64,000 nucleotides of DNA, from assembly GCA_021779195.1 (NCBI GenBank), contig JAJYBB010000015.1, positions 1-64,000 on the forward strand, given 5' to 3'. This document shows, piece by piece, positions 38,494 through 47,110 of the stretch; the stretch's first letter is position 1, and each line of letters begins with the position of its first letter. The position numbers and the translations under genes were made by a program. The notes beneath the pieces are model-generated. The model had not been told where the DNA came from. It saw only the letters and a program-made list of their open reading frames with translations, and ran no database searches. This DNA comes from Bacteroidota bacterium (GTDB lineage Bacteria; Bacteroidota; Bacteroidia; Bacteroidales; Paludibacteraceae).

Positions 38494-39639
38494 ATTTTCG
38501 ATTAGTTCTTTTCCCAGTTTAATAAACTCAGCTCGTTTGCTACGATCGGCTTGTCCGTTGGCATCCACGTAACCGCGGAGACCTTGTGCTACCAAATGCT
38601 GGTGAGCCGCTACCACGCAAACACCTTCGTAGTTGATTTGCAACAAACGATCGGTAAGAGGTGTGCTGTTACGTGCAAAAAGCTCAATCGGTTCCATTGC
38701 CGGCGTGTTGTGCTCGCTGCCGAATGTTACTACAAAACCCAGATTGTGAAGATAGGAGGCATATTTCTCCAACAATTCCACTCCATTGCGGGTAGTGATA
38801 AATTCCACTGAATGAAAACCACGCTCGGTCAATTGCTGAGCTACACGTTCCAAATCACCTTCGAAATCGGTGTAACCTCCTTTGGCATCATCAGCCAGAA
38901 ACGGATAGGTTGGGATACCGCCACCCGCCACGATAATATCGCAAACGGTTTGCATAGGCAAAAATGCCTTTGGATCTTCGGAAACGAAAGCGCCACCACC
39001 AGCTTTGAGCAGATTGCCACGGATTTCGTTTTCCACTCCCGCAATGTCGTTGATGCCCGATTTCAATTTTTTTCCGGCAAATAGTTTTCCGAAAAGTTGA
39101 TGAATCTGTGCTTCGTCGTTTCCGCAAGCTTCATACACTTTCAAGCGCAAAGCTTTGGCCAAATGGCGTTCGCGAATGGAACCTTTAGTCAGATCGTTTT
39201 TAATCCATTCAAAATCCAATGAGAAACCGGCATTATTCGCAGCCAGAATTTCATTTAGCTTGCCACACATGGCTTCCACCTGTGCATTGGCTTCGGCTCG
39301 CACATCGGCCAATTGCGTAGCAAAAGGCTCTGGCAAAACGAACGGATACGAAAGTCCTTTACCACTCAGGTAGGTGCGACCGGGATTTCCCGGGTCGTTC
39401 ACACGCAAACCGGCTTTTTGGTCTGCTTCGTTCAGACTGATAAATTCTATATTGAACAACGGATACAAGCCGCGTTCCTTGCAACCAACTGCCCAGGCTT
39501 CGTAGCCGGCAGTGGTATAAAAATCATTGATACCAACCACTTTTACGCCTTCGGCAACAGCCATGTCGAGCGCCTCGTCCACGTTTTTGAATGCACTGAA
39601 CGAGTAAGGTGTGTGGAGGTGTGCGTTTACTTTTTTCAT
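38488..39639 (-). CDS. PHP-domain metal-dependent hydrolase
   Basis: A 383-residue protein of the polymerase and histidinol phosphatase (PHP) superfamily. The first metal motif is AHLHTPYSFS (His7, His9). Later ligands include GINDFYTTAGY, the GGIPTYPFLADD segment and the GSEHNTPAMEP motif near the C-terminus. PHP enzymes hydrolyse phosphate esters, sometimes other bonds. The natural substrate here is unknown. It is cotranscribed with the E1 gene upstream and the aldolase-SDR gene downstream, so a sugar-phosphate-like intermediate is plausible. It is longer than histidinol phosphatases (about 270 residues), with an inserted helical part at about 105-215. Confidence 0.8.
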   Translation of the reverse strand: MKKVNAHLHTPYSFSAFKNVDEALDMAVAEGVKVVGINDFYTTAGYEAWAVGCKERGLYPLFNIEFISLNEADQKAGLRVNDPGNPGRTYLSGKGLSYPFVLPEPFATQLADVRAEANAQVEAMCGKLNEILAANNAGFSLDFEWIKNDLTKGSIRERHLAKALRLKVYEACGNDEAQIHQLFGKLFAGKKLKSGINDIAGVENEIRGNLLKAGGGAFVSEDPKAFLPMQTVCDIIVAGGGIPTYPFLADDAKGGYTDFEGDLERVAQQLTERGFHSVEFITTRNGVELLEKYASYLHNLGFVVTFGSEHNTPAMEPIELFARNSTPLTDRLLQINYEGVCVVAAHQHLVAQGLRGYVDANGQADRSKRAEFIKLGKELIENI

Positions 39640-39648
39640 ATTGTTTTT

Positions 39649-39691
39649 ACCACTAAGGCACTCAGGACACTATGTATCACTAAGTTTCTTT
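39649..39691. repeat. CACTAAGG-type repeat, single arm
   Basis: ACCACTAAGGCACTCAGGAC followed by ACTATGTATCACTAAG matches the left arm of the element at 39845-39920. It stands just before the PHP gene start, in the same 290-bp gap. Confidence 0.6.
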
Positions 39692-39844
39692 GTTTTATAT
39701 TGTGTTTTTGTATTAAAATCTTATCAATTTATTTGTCTGCAATCTGCAGAATCATCAACAGAACTCTTTTTATTATTTTGCAACTTGTACAAGCTTCAAC
39801 GGTGCATTGTTGGATAATCTACATAAAAAAACCTACTTAAATCA

Positions 39845-39920
39845 ACCACTAAGGCACTAAGGACACAAAGAAACACTAAAAAAAGATTGTGAATCTAAAT
39901 GGTCTCAGTGCCTTAGTGGT
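39845..39920. repeat. CACTAAGG-type palindromic element
   Basis: Fourteen-bp perfect arms ACCACTAAGGCACT (39845-39858) and AGTGCCTTAGTGGT (39907-39920) bound a 76-bp hairpin. It lies 12 bp after the E1 stop codon, inside the operon. It belongs to a widespread style of Bacteroidota intergenic repeat. Confidence 0.75.
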
Positions 39921-39931
39921 TAAATATTAAA

Positions 39932-42391
39932 TTATACTCCTAATTTCGATCTTCTGATAAACTCAGCATCCGTAAAGTTTTGACCCGGAACATAGCCTGC
40001 CAACGGTTGGATGCGTTCGTTAATCATATCGAGGAACCAGCTCGGCTGTGCAAAGAATGAACTTTCCAACTCATAAGCAGGAGTAATCCAGTTGCGCGAG
40101 CCCAAAACAGCCACGGGTGCATCTAAATAATCGAAGCAAAGGGTACTGACATTGGCTGCAAAATCGTTGAGGAACGAACCACGAGTAGTGGCATCGCTTG
40201 CCACAATGATTTTTCCAGTTTTTTTCACTGATTCCACGACTTGTTCATAGTTGAATGGCACCAACGATCGGGCATCAATCACTTCAGCCGACATACCGTA
40301 TTTTTCTTCCAATTCTTTGGCTGCAGCTAAAGCTGGGTATAAAGTATGTCCAATGGTAAGGAAGGTAATATCGTTGCCTTCTTTTTTGATATCGGGCTCG
40401 CCGAATGGAATTTCGTAGTAACCTTCAGGAACGCCGCCTTTGTGGAATTGTTCGCCAATTTCGTAGATGCGTTGACTTTCGAAGTAAACCACAGGGTCAG
40501 TTCCTTGCAAGGCTGAGTTCATCAATCCTTTTGCATCGTAAGGAGTTACCGGAAAACAAACTTTCAAGCCGGGAATATGAGCCACAAGCGAAGTCCAATC
40601 CTGCGAATGTTGAGCGCCATATTTTGAACCAACTGATACACGAAGTGTGATAGGCATTTTCAACACGTTGCCACTCATGGCTTGCCATTTAGGCATTTGG
40701 TTAAACACTTCATCACCACTACGTCCGAGAAAGTCGCAATACATAATTTCAGGAACCACACGTCCGCCGCACATGGCATATCCAATGGCTGTACCAACAA
40801 TTGAAGCTTCAGCAATAGGTGAATTGAATAAACGATGATACGGCAATGCTTCGGTCATGCCACCATAAACAGCAAATGCTCCACCCCAGTCGCGGTTTTC
40901 TTCGCCATAAGCAATCAGGGAAGCGTCCTGATAAAAGCGATGCATCAACGCTTCGAAAATACCATCACGCAACTGAAATTGTTTCATTTTGCTGAATGGT
41001 TTTCCATCCGCATCAAAAGCAAAACGTTCTTTGGCAGCAATTTTTTTGACACGCGAATTTTCTTCTAATGGTATCAACACTTCGGGTTTAGCCGTAGAAA
41101 AAGAATCAACTGAGCCGTTTGAAAAAATCATATCGCTAATAATTTCTGGATTTTTCATTCGGGGCGAAACTTCATCATCAATTGCTTTCAATAATATTTC
41201 ATGAATAAGTAGTTTCACATCATTCCATGTTGCATCCAAATCAACTTGAGAAGAAATACCGGCATCAATCAGCTGCTTTCCAAACGAAACGATGCAATCT
41301 TGATTTTCCCAAGCTTCCACTTCTTCTTTCGAGCGGTATGAAGATGCATCCGAAGGCGAGTGTCCGCTGTAACGGTAGGTTAGAACGTCTAATAAAACCG
41401 GACCTCTTTTCTCTTCAATGATAATGCGTTTGCGTTTGTAAGCATCAATCACAGCCAACGGATTGTATCCATCTACTCGCTCAGCATGCATTTGCTCAGG
41501 ATTTACACCCGCACCAATACGAGCCGCAATATCATATCCCATTGTTTCTCCTTTGGTTTGTCCGCCCATACCGTATTGGTTATTCATAATATTGATTATC
41601 ACGGGCAATCCACCTTTCATATCACCTTCCCAAAGTTGGTTAAACTGATCCATTGAGGCAAAATTAATACCTTCCCACACCGGACCGCAAGCCATTGAAG
41701 CATCTCCAATATTTGCAACAACCAACCCTTTTTGACGATTAACTTTTTTGTATAAGGCAGCTCCAACAGCAATATCAGCCGAACCTCCTACAATTGCATT
41801 GTTAGGAAACACACCAAATGGTGTGAAGAATGCATGCATCGATCCACCCAAACCACGGTTGAAACCGGTTTCGCGAGCAAATATTTCGGCTAGAGTACCG
41901 TAAACAAGGAAACGGCGCGCCAATTCTTTCGTAGTGCCTGTAAAATCTTTCTTAACTACCTTGAGAACTGCACCATCGAAAAACGATTCCATAATGTCCA
42001 TCAACTGTTTGTCATCCAATTTGTGAATGGCTGACATACCTTTGGCAAGAATTTCGCCATGTGAACGGTGACTCCCGAAAATATAATCGTCAACGGTTAA
42101 TGTCCACGCCATACCGACAGCTGCCGATTCCTGTCCGATAGACAAGTGTGCCGGACCGGGGTGATTGTAGGGAGTGCCGTTATATTCACCTTTGGTTTTG
42201 ATCAAATTGATCATGGTTTCAAATTCCCGAATCAACACCATGTCGTGATAAATGGCTATAAATTCGTCGTTGGTAAAATTACCTTTTTCGTCTTTTACGG
42301 TTTTCTGATATTGGTTGACAGGAATTGGTTGAAATTCTATAAATCCTGCATTCCGTGCTTCTGATGGATCAATAAATTGTACTTTTGGCAT
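39932..42391 (-). CDS. Fused alpha-beta E1 component of a 2-oxoacid or acyloin dehydrogenase complex
   Basis: An 819-residue thiamine diphosphate enzyme with E1-alpha (to about 410) and E1-beta (about 460-800) joined in one chain. The ThDP motif is GDAS (residues 229-231) with NN at 270-271, where the usual second glycine is alanine. The beta part has the catalytic-type AYGEENRDWGG, the potassium and interface segments, and FDYLDAPVAVLGS. It decarboxylates or cleaves a keto substrate and passes the acyl group to lipoyl-E2. Pyruvate, a branched 2-oxoacid and an acyloin are all possible. E2 and E3 genes lie directly upstream in the same orientation. The chain is longer than usual fused E1 proteins (about 660-680), with an N-terminal extension. 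Confidence 0.85.
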   Translation of the reverse strand: MPKVQFIDPSEARNAGFIEFQPIPVNQYQKTVKDEKGNFTNDEFIAIYHDMVLIREFETMINLIKTKGEYNGTPYNHPGPAHLSIGQESAAVGMAWTLTVDDYIFGSHRSHGEILAKGMSAIHKLDDKQLMDIMESFFDGAVLKVVKKDFTGTTKELARRFLVYGTLAEIFARETGFNRGLGGSMHAFFTPFGVFPNNAIVGGSADIAVGAALYKKVNRQKGLVVANIGDASMACGPVWEGINFASMDQFNQLWEGDMKGGLPVIINIMNNQYGMGGQTKGETMGYDIAARIGAGVNPEQMHAERVDGYNPLAVIDAYKRKRIIIEEKRGPVLLDVLTYRYSGHSPSDASSYRSKEEVEAWENQDCIVSFGKQLIDAGISSQVDLDATWNDVKLLIHEILLKAIDDEVSPRMKNPEIISDMIFSNGSVDSFSTAKPEVLIPLEENSRVKKIAAKERFAFDADGKPFSKMKQFQLRDGIFEALMHRFYQDASLIAYGEENRDWGGAFAVYGGMTEALPYHRLFNSPIAEASIVGTAIGYAMCGGRVVPEIMYCDFLGRSGDEVFNQMPKWQAMSGNVLKMPITLRVSVGSKYGAQHSQDWTSLVAHIPGLKVCFPVTPYDAKGLMNSALQGTDPVVYFESQRIYEIGEQFHKGGVPEGYYEIPFGEPDIKKEGNDITFLTIGHTLYPALAAAKELEEKYGMSAEVIDARSLVPFNYEQVVESVKKTGKIIVASDATTRGSFLNDFAANVSTLCFDYLDAPVAVLGSRNWITPAYELESSFFAQPSWFLDMINERIQPLAGYVPGQNFTDAEFIRRSKLGV

Positions 42392-42418
42392 TGTATAATT
42401 GGTTTATTTGTTTGTTAT

Positions 42419-42484
42419 TTTTTCAACACGAAGACATTGAGACACAAAAAACATGTTCTTTTCTTGGTGACTTTGTGTTTAAAT
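42419..42484. repeat. Intercistronic dyad repeat, copy 2
   Basis: This 66-bp element repeats copy 1 at 38431-38493: TTTTTCAACACGAAGACA at the left and CTTGGTGACTTTGTGTTTAA at the right, with a slightly different centre. It fills the gap between the E3 and E1 genes. Confidence 0.7.
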
Positions 42485-42485
42485 C

Positions 42486-43841
42486 TTAAAACGCAAAAAT
42501 CGTTTCTTTAAATATTTCACTCACGGTTGGATGTGGAAAAACTACTTCCTGCATTTCTGTTAATGTCATTTCTTGTTCAATAGCCATGCATGCTCCATAA
42601 ATGATTTCACTGCCGGGATTTCCCAGCATGTGAACGCCGATTATTTCGTTATACCTTTCACCAACAAGCACTTTGCATAATCCAGTTCCTCCTTCGTTTT
42701 CAGCTACAAAACGTCCGGCATACGCCATTGGCAGTTTAGCAACTTTATAGGCAATTCCTTTCGCTTTAGCAGATTCTTCTGTTTCGCCAACTGCAGCGAC
42801 TTCAGGGTTGGTGTAAACTACACCCGGAATGGCATTATAACGCATTACGTCAGTTCTTCCGGTCAAGTTATTTACCACTACTTCACCTTCGCGGGAAGCA
42901 GTGTGAGCCAACAATGAAAATCCGGTTACGTCGCCTGCTGCAAATACATTGGGCACATTGGTTCGCATTTTTTCATCCACTTTGATACCGCCTTTAAACA
43001 ATTCCACATTCAAATTTTCCAATCCGAATCCTTTTGTAATCGCACGGCGACCAACGCTTACCAATATTTTATCTCCTTCAATTGTTTCTATTTTACCGTC
43101 TTTTTCGAAGATCACATTTTTGCCATCTACTTTTACAACTTTAGCATTCAGATTAAATTCGATGCCTTTCTTTCCGTAAATATCGCGAAGCATGGCAGAA
43201 ATTTCAAAATCATTGTTCCCCAAAATTTCAGGAAGCATTTCAATAACGGTTACTTTTGAACCCAGGCTATTATAAATACTGGCAAACTCCATCCCGATAA
43301 CACCTCCGCCAATGATTACCAGAGAAGCCGGTTGCTCTTTCAAGTCCAGAATTTCACGGTTGGTCAGGATAATGTCGCCTGCTTCGTCCAATCCCGGAAT
43401 AGGTGGAACAAATGCTTCTGAACCGGTACAAATCAATAAATTCGTTCCAAGGTAAGTCTCACCTTCACAAGTCACCTCCACACCTTTCGGGCTACGTCCC
43501 ACGATCATGGCTTCGCCTTTTACCACAGTAACATGGTTTATTTTCATAGCGCTTTCAACGCCTGCAACCAGCTTGCGAACCACTTTATTTTTACGGGCAA
43601 CAATTTTACTGTAATCAAAACGGATATTTTCGCCAAAAACTCCATATTTATCTCCATGTACAGCATTTTCGTACGTTTTGGCACTGTAAAGCATGGTTTT
43701 GGTCGGGATGCAACCTTCGTTGAGACATACACCGCCCATGGCTTTCTTTTCGAATAAAATGACTGAAAGTCCTTTATGTCCTGCACGTTCAGCAGCAACA
43801 TATCCGGCAGGTCCACCGCCAATTATAATTAAGTCAAACAT
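42486..43841 (-). CDS. lpdA: Dihydrolipoyl dehydrogenase (E3)
   Basis: A 451-residue flavoprotein that reoxidises the dihydrolipoyl arm with NAD. It has the FAD fold IIGGGPAGYVAAERAG, the redox disulfide GGVCLNEGCIPTK, the NAD fold VIIGGGVIGMEFASIY, the second FAD motif NVFAAGDVTG and the catalytic HPTVSE near the C-terminus. It lies between the E2 and E1 genes and so serves this dedicated complex. Confidence 0.95.
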   Translation of the reverse strand: MFDLIIIGGGPAGYVAAERAGHKGLSVILFEKKAMGGVCLNEGCIPTKTMLYSAKTYENAVHGDKYGVFGENIRFDYSKIVARKNKVVRKLVAGVESAMKINHVTVVKGEAMIVGRSPKGVEVTCEGETYLGTNLLICTGSEAFVPPIPGLDEAGDIILTNREILDLKEQPASLVIIGGGVIGMEFASIYNSLGSKVTVIEMLPEILGNNDFEISAMLRDIYGKKGIEFNLNAKVVKVDGKNVIFEKDGKIETIEGDKILVSVGRRAITKGFGLENLNVELFKGGIKVDEKMRTNVPNVFAAGDVTGFSLLAHTASREGEVVVNNLTGRTDVMRYNAIPGVVYTNPEVAAVGETEESAKAKGIAYKVAKLPMAYAGRFVAENEGGTGLCKVLVGERYNEIIGVHMLGNPGSEIIYGACMAIEQEMTLTEMQEVVFPHPTVSEIFKETIFAF

Positions 43842-43953
43842 TTTTTTTTGTTATTAAAAGATTTATTATTTAGGATTGAATAGAAGGCTCAAATTTACAA
43901 TAATTATTACGATTATAACAAATTACGGATTCCTTGCATCTTACATCTTATTC

Positions 43954-45294
43954 CTAAAAAATATCAAACTCTAATGTTTCAATCTCTATTGCAATTTGTT
44001 TCAAAAAACGCGTTGCTTCGCCACCATCCAAAGCACGGTGATCGTATGTAAGGCTAAGACCGATATAGGGAACAAATGCAAAAACTCCATCACCCAAATC
44101 CTTCGGACGTGGAACAATGGTGTTCACACCCAAGATGGCTGATTGAGGCAAATTGATAACCGGCGTAAACATTTCAACGCCGTAAGCTCCAAGGTTTGAA
44201 ACGGTGAATGTAGCTGCTTCGGCAGCTAACAATTCAGGTGAAATAGCACCTTTTTTGCAGCTGTTAGCTACTTCTTTTAATTGATTGGACAAACCTATAA
44301 TCGACAAATCGTCGGCATTGCGCACAGCGGGAACCATCAAACCTCGTTCAGTATCAACAGCCAATCCGAGATGAACTTTGTTGAATAAACGCATCGAATC
44401 CCCCAGGAAGTGTGAGTTAACATTCGGGAATTTCTTCAATGCTTTTACTACTGCAAAACAAACGAAATCGTTTATGGTCAGATTGGTCGACAACGTTCCT
44501 GCTTCGAATGCTTTTTTGGCTTTCTTGCGCAAGTTTTGGATATTTCGTGCATCGGCTCCCAAATGGTGGGTAAGTTGTGCTGAATTTTGTAACGAAGAGT
44601 GCATTGCTTTTGCAATCAACTTGCGCATGTTCGATAACTTTTGATCTTCGTAATCCAGTCCATAAACTGCATTTACTGGAGTAATTAAATCAGTTGATTT
44701 TGCTGTTCCGGCGAGACCTGAGCCTGAACCTTGGGGCTGAACACCTTCTTCGGCAGCAATTTTCTTAGCCAACGAGGTCAATCTTGGACGGTTTTCCAAG
44801 ACAGTCCGTACGTCTTTTTCAATTACACGCCCTTTTGGACCAGTACCAGTTAACGTTTTAAAGTCCAGGGCTTCTTTTTCGGCAAGATTTTTTGCCCGTG
44901 GAGAAACGAAAGGAGAATTTGCAGTTTGCAGTTTATTATTTGCAGTTTCGAATTCCAGGTTTTGGGTTTCAGGTTTTGATTCCACGATTGGTTCAGCATC
45001 TTGGCTCTTCGTTTCAACCGGTGAACCACCTTGTAATAAACCGGCATAATCCTCACCATGCTGACCGATAACCATCATGTCGAGAAGAACAGGCACTTCG
45101 TCGCTTTCGTTGTAAAAACATTCAAGCACAACACCATCAGCAGGTGATTCTTCTTCAAACGAGGCTTTATCTGTTTCGTAGGCAAATAAAATATCTCCTT
45201 TTTTTACGGTATCTCCTTTTTTCTTTTTGATTTCGGTAATGATACAACTTTCCACCGATTGCCCTTGTTTAGGCAGAATAACTACTACAGCCAT
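43954..45294 (-). CDS. Dihydrolipoamide acyltransferase (E2)
   Basis: A 446-residue E2 core protein with three parts. The N-terminal lipoyl domain carries ETDKASFE with the lipoylated Lys43. The peripheral-subunit-binding domain is about residues 130-168 (VSPRAKNLAEKEALD, GTGPKGRVIEKDV). The catalytic domain has the active histidine in YDHRALDGGEA. The linker before the binding domain (ETANNKLQTANSP) is encoded by near-direct TTTGCAGT repeats (44918-44948). The acyl group carried is unknown. It is the first gene of the E2-E3-E1 set, 72 bp after the kinase gene. Confidence 0.9.
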   Translation of the reverse strand: MAVVVILPKQGQSVESCIITEIKKKKGDTVKKGDILFAYETDKASFEEESPADGVVLECFYNESDEVPVLLDMMVIGQHGEDYAGLLQGGSPVETKSQDAEPIVESKPETQNLEFETANNKLQTANSPFVSPRAKNLAEKEALDFKTLTGTGPKGRVIEKDVRTVLENRPRLTSLAKKIAAEEGVQPQGSGSGLAGTAKSTDLITPVNAVYGLDYEDQKLSNMRKLIAKAMHSSLQNSAQLTHHLGADARNIQNLRKKAKKAFEAGTLSTNLTINDFVCFAVVKALKKFPNVNSHFLGDSMRLFNKVHLGLAVDTERGLMVPAVRNADDLSIIGLSNQLKEVANSCKKGAISPELLAAEAATFTVSNLGAYGVEMFTPVINLPQSAILGVNTIVPRPKDLGDGVFAFVPYIGLSLTYDHRALDGGEATRFLKQIAIEIETLEFDIF

Positions 45295-45366
45295 ATATTT
45301 ATTAACTATTTTTTCATTTACAATATATTATTGATTGATAATCAACCAATCTAAAATTCAGCAATA

Positions 45367-46845
45367 TTATTTTAATCCGGTTACAGCAATAAATTTATTA
45401 TATGCTTCTGTCCAAATTTCGGAATTTTGCGGAAGGAATTCATCAATCTGTACCGATTCGGCGATAATTCTGCGCATTTCCGGTAAAGATTTTACAAACC
45501 CCGCTGCTTTCGCCTGAATCATGATATTTCCAATTGCTGTAGCTTCGGAAGGACCGGCAGCCACGGGAATTCCAATTGCATTGGCAGTCCACTGATTAAG
45601 TAAGGGATTTTTAGACCCTCCGCCTATAACATGGAGTTTTTCAATCGGGAATGGTGCTAACCCTTTCAGTTTTCCCAAAACATAATTATATTTCAACGAT
45701 AGACTTTCGAAAATACAGCGAACGAATTCGGCATGCGTTGAAGGCACAATTTGCTTTGTGGCAACACAAAAATCAGCAATTGCAGAGGTCATTTTATCGG
45801 GATTTGCAAATGACACATCATCAGGGTCAATAACTGACTGAAAAGCATGAACAGTTTCGGCCATGTGCACTAATTTTTCATAATCGTAACTAATTCCTTC
45901 TTTTTTCCATTCTTTCAAACATTGTTCAAGCAACCACATTCCGGTGATATTTTTGAGAAAACGAGTCGTGCCTTCTACCCCACCCTCATTGGTGAAATTC
46001 AGTTCTGAAGTTTCTTTGTTAATAATGGCATCATTTACTTCAATGCCCATTAATGACCAGGTTCCCGAACTCAGGTAGGCAAAGTTTTTATTGTCAGCCG
46101 GAACTGCCGCAACAGCTGAACCCGTATCATGTCCGGCAACGGTAACCACAGGTACATTACCTAATTCACATTCATCGGCAATATCATTGCGCAATATACC
46201 GATTTTATGTCCCGGCATAACGATATCGCCCAAAATTGAAGGTAAAACGCCTGCTCCTTCGAGTAATTCAGGTTCGAATTTTTTTGTACGAGGATTTAAA
46301 ATTTGTGAAGTAGAAGCAATGGTATATTCCACTACTTTGTTCCCTGTCAGCATATAAGCCAATGCATCAGGCATAAATAAAATTTCTTTGGTTGCTTTCA
46401 GCAATGAATTGCCAGCTTGGCTCAGTGCAAAAAGTTGATATAAACTATTGAAATTCATCACCTGAATTCCAGTCAAATCATATACTTTCTCTCGGGGTAT
46501 AATTTCAAAAAATTTTTCAGGAGCACCAATGGTATGCGGATCACGATAAGCATAAGGAGCACCCAGAATAGAACCGTCATCGGCTAACAGGACAAAATCA
46601 ACACCCCAAGTATCAATTCCGATGGATGTAATTTCTACACCTTCTTTTTTGGCAGCAACTAATCCTTCTTTTAAATGTTCAAAAAGAGAATAGATATTCC
46701 AATGAAAATGATTTCCGATTTGAAGAATTTGGTTTGGGAATCGGGTAAGTTCCTTTAATTCAATTCGATTATTTTCGATTGTTCCCAAAATTGTACGACC
46801 ACTGGTTGCTCCCAAATCGAAAGCTAAAAACGATTTTCTTTCCAT
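45367..46845 (-). CDS. rhaB: Rhamnulokinase-like FGGY carbohydrate kinase
   Basis: A 492-residue FGGY kinase of the RhaB subgroup, predicted to phosphorylate L-rhamnulose and perhaps L-fuculose at O1. Motifs are AFDLGATSGRTILG, the substrate region GIDTWGVDFVLL with AYRDPHT, AGHDTGSAVAAVP, SSGTWSLMG and VIGGGSKNPLLNQWTANA. It follows fucI after 265 bp and is the only sugar kinase in the deoxyhexose island. One kinase may therefore serve both sugars. Assignment to rhamnulose is by family resemblance. Confidence 0.85.
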   Translation of the reverse strand: MERKSFLAFDLGATSGRTILGTIENNRIELKELTRFPNQILQIGNHFHWNIYSLFEHLKEGLVAAKKEGVEITSIGIDTWGVDFVLLADDGSILGAPYAYRDPHTIGAPEKFFEIIPREKVYDLTGIQVMNFNSLYQLFALSQAGNSLLKATKEILFMPDALAYMLTGNKVVEYTIASTSQILNPRTKKFEPELLEGAGVLPSILGDIVMPGHKIGILRNDIADECELGNVPVVTVAGHDTGSAVAAVPADNKNFAYLSSGTWSLMGIEVNDAIINKETSELNFTNEGGVEGTTRFLKNITGMWLLEQCLKEWKKEGISYDYEKLVHMAETVHAFQSVIDPDDVSFANPDKMTSAIADFCVATKQIVPSTHAEFVRCIFESLSLKYNYVLGKLKGLAPFPIEKLHVIGGGSKNPLLNQWTANAIGIPVAAGPSEATAIGNIMIQAKAAGFVKSLPEMRRIIAESVQIDEFLPQNSEIWTEAYNKFIAVTGLK

Positions 46846-47040
46846 TTTTTATTAGATTTTACAGGTAATAAATATGTAATACATAGACTTCTATCTATTT
46901 ATAAAATGCAATTAAAGTTTTACTGCATTATACACTAAATTTCGGATACAAAGTTATTCATTAACCGATTAAAAATCCTAAGAAAATTGACTAAATAACT
47001 TCTTTTTTTGATAAAGATATAAAGCCGGAACAATGATAAC

Positions 47041-47076
47041 AAGAATGAATATCAACTTTCGTCAATATTCATTCTT
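47041..47076. terminator. 12-bp perfect inverted repeat after fucI
   Basis: AAGAATGAATAT (47041-47052) and ATATTCATTCTT (47065-47076) enclose a 12-base loop, 35 bp past the fucI stop. No T tract follows on the minus strand, so it may protect mRNA 3' ends or be an operator before the kinase gene. Confidence 0.45.
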
Positions 47077-47110
47077 AATAATTAACAAATTTCATTCTAT
47101 TATTCTGAAA

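Noticed and set aside
39640-39931. Insertion element suggested by the 14-bp terminal inverted repeats
   Set aside because: The 76-bp unit has no coding capacity and no visible target duplication. It fits the class of intercistronic palindromes better than a mobile element.
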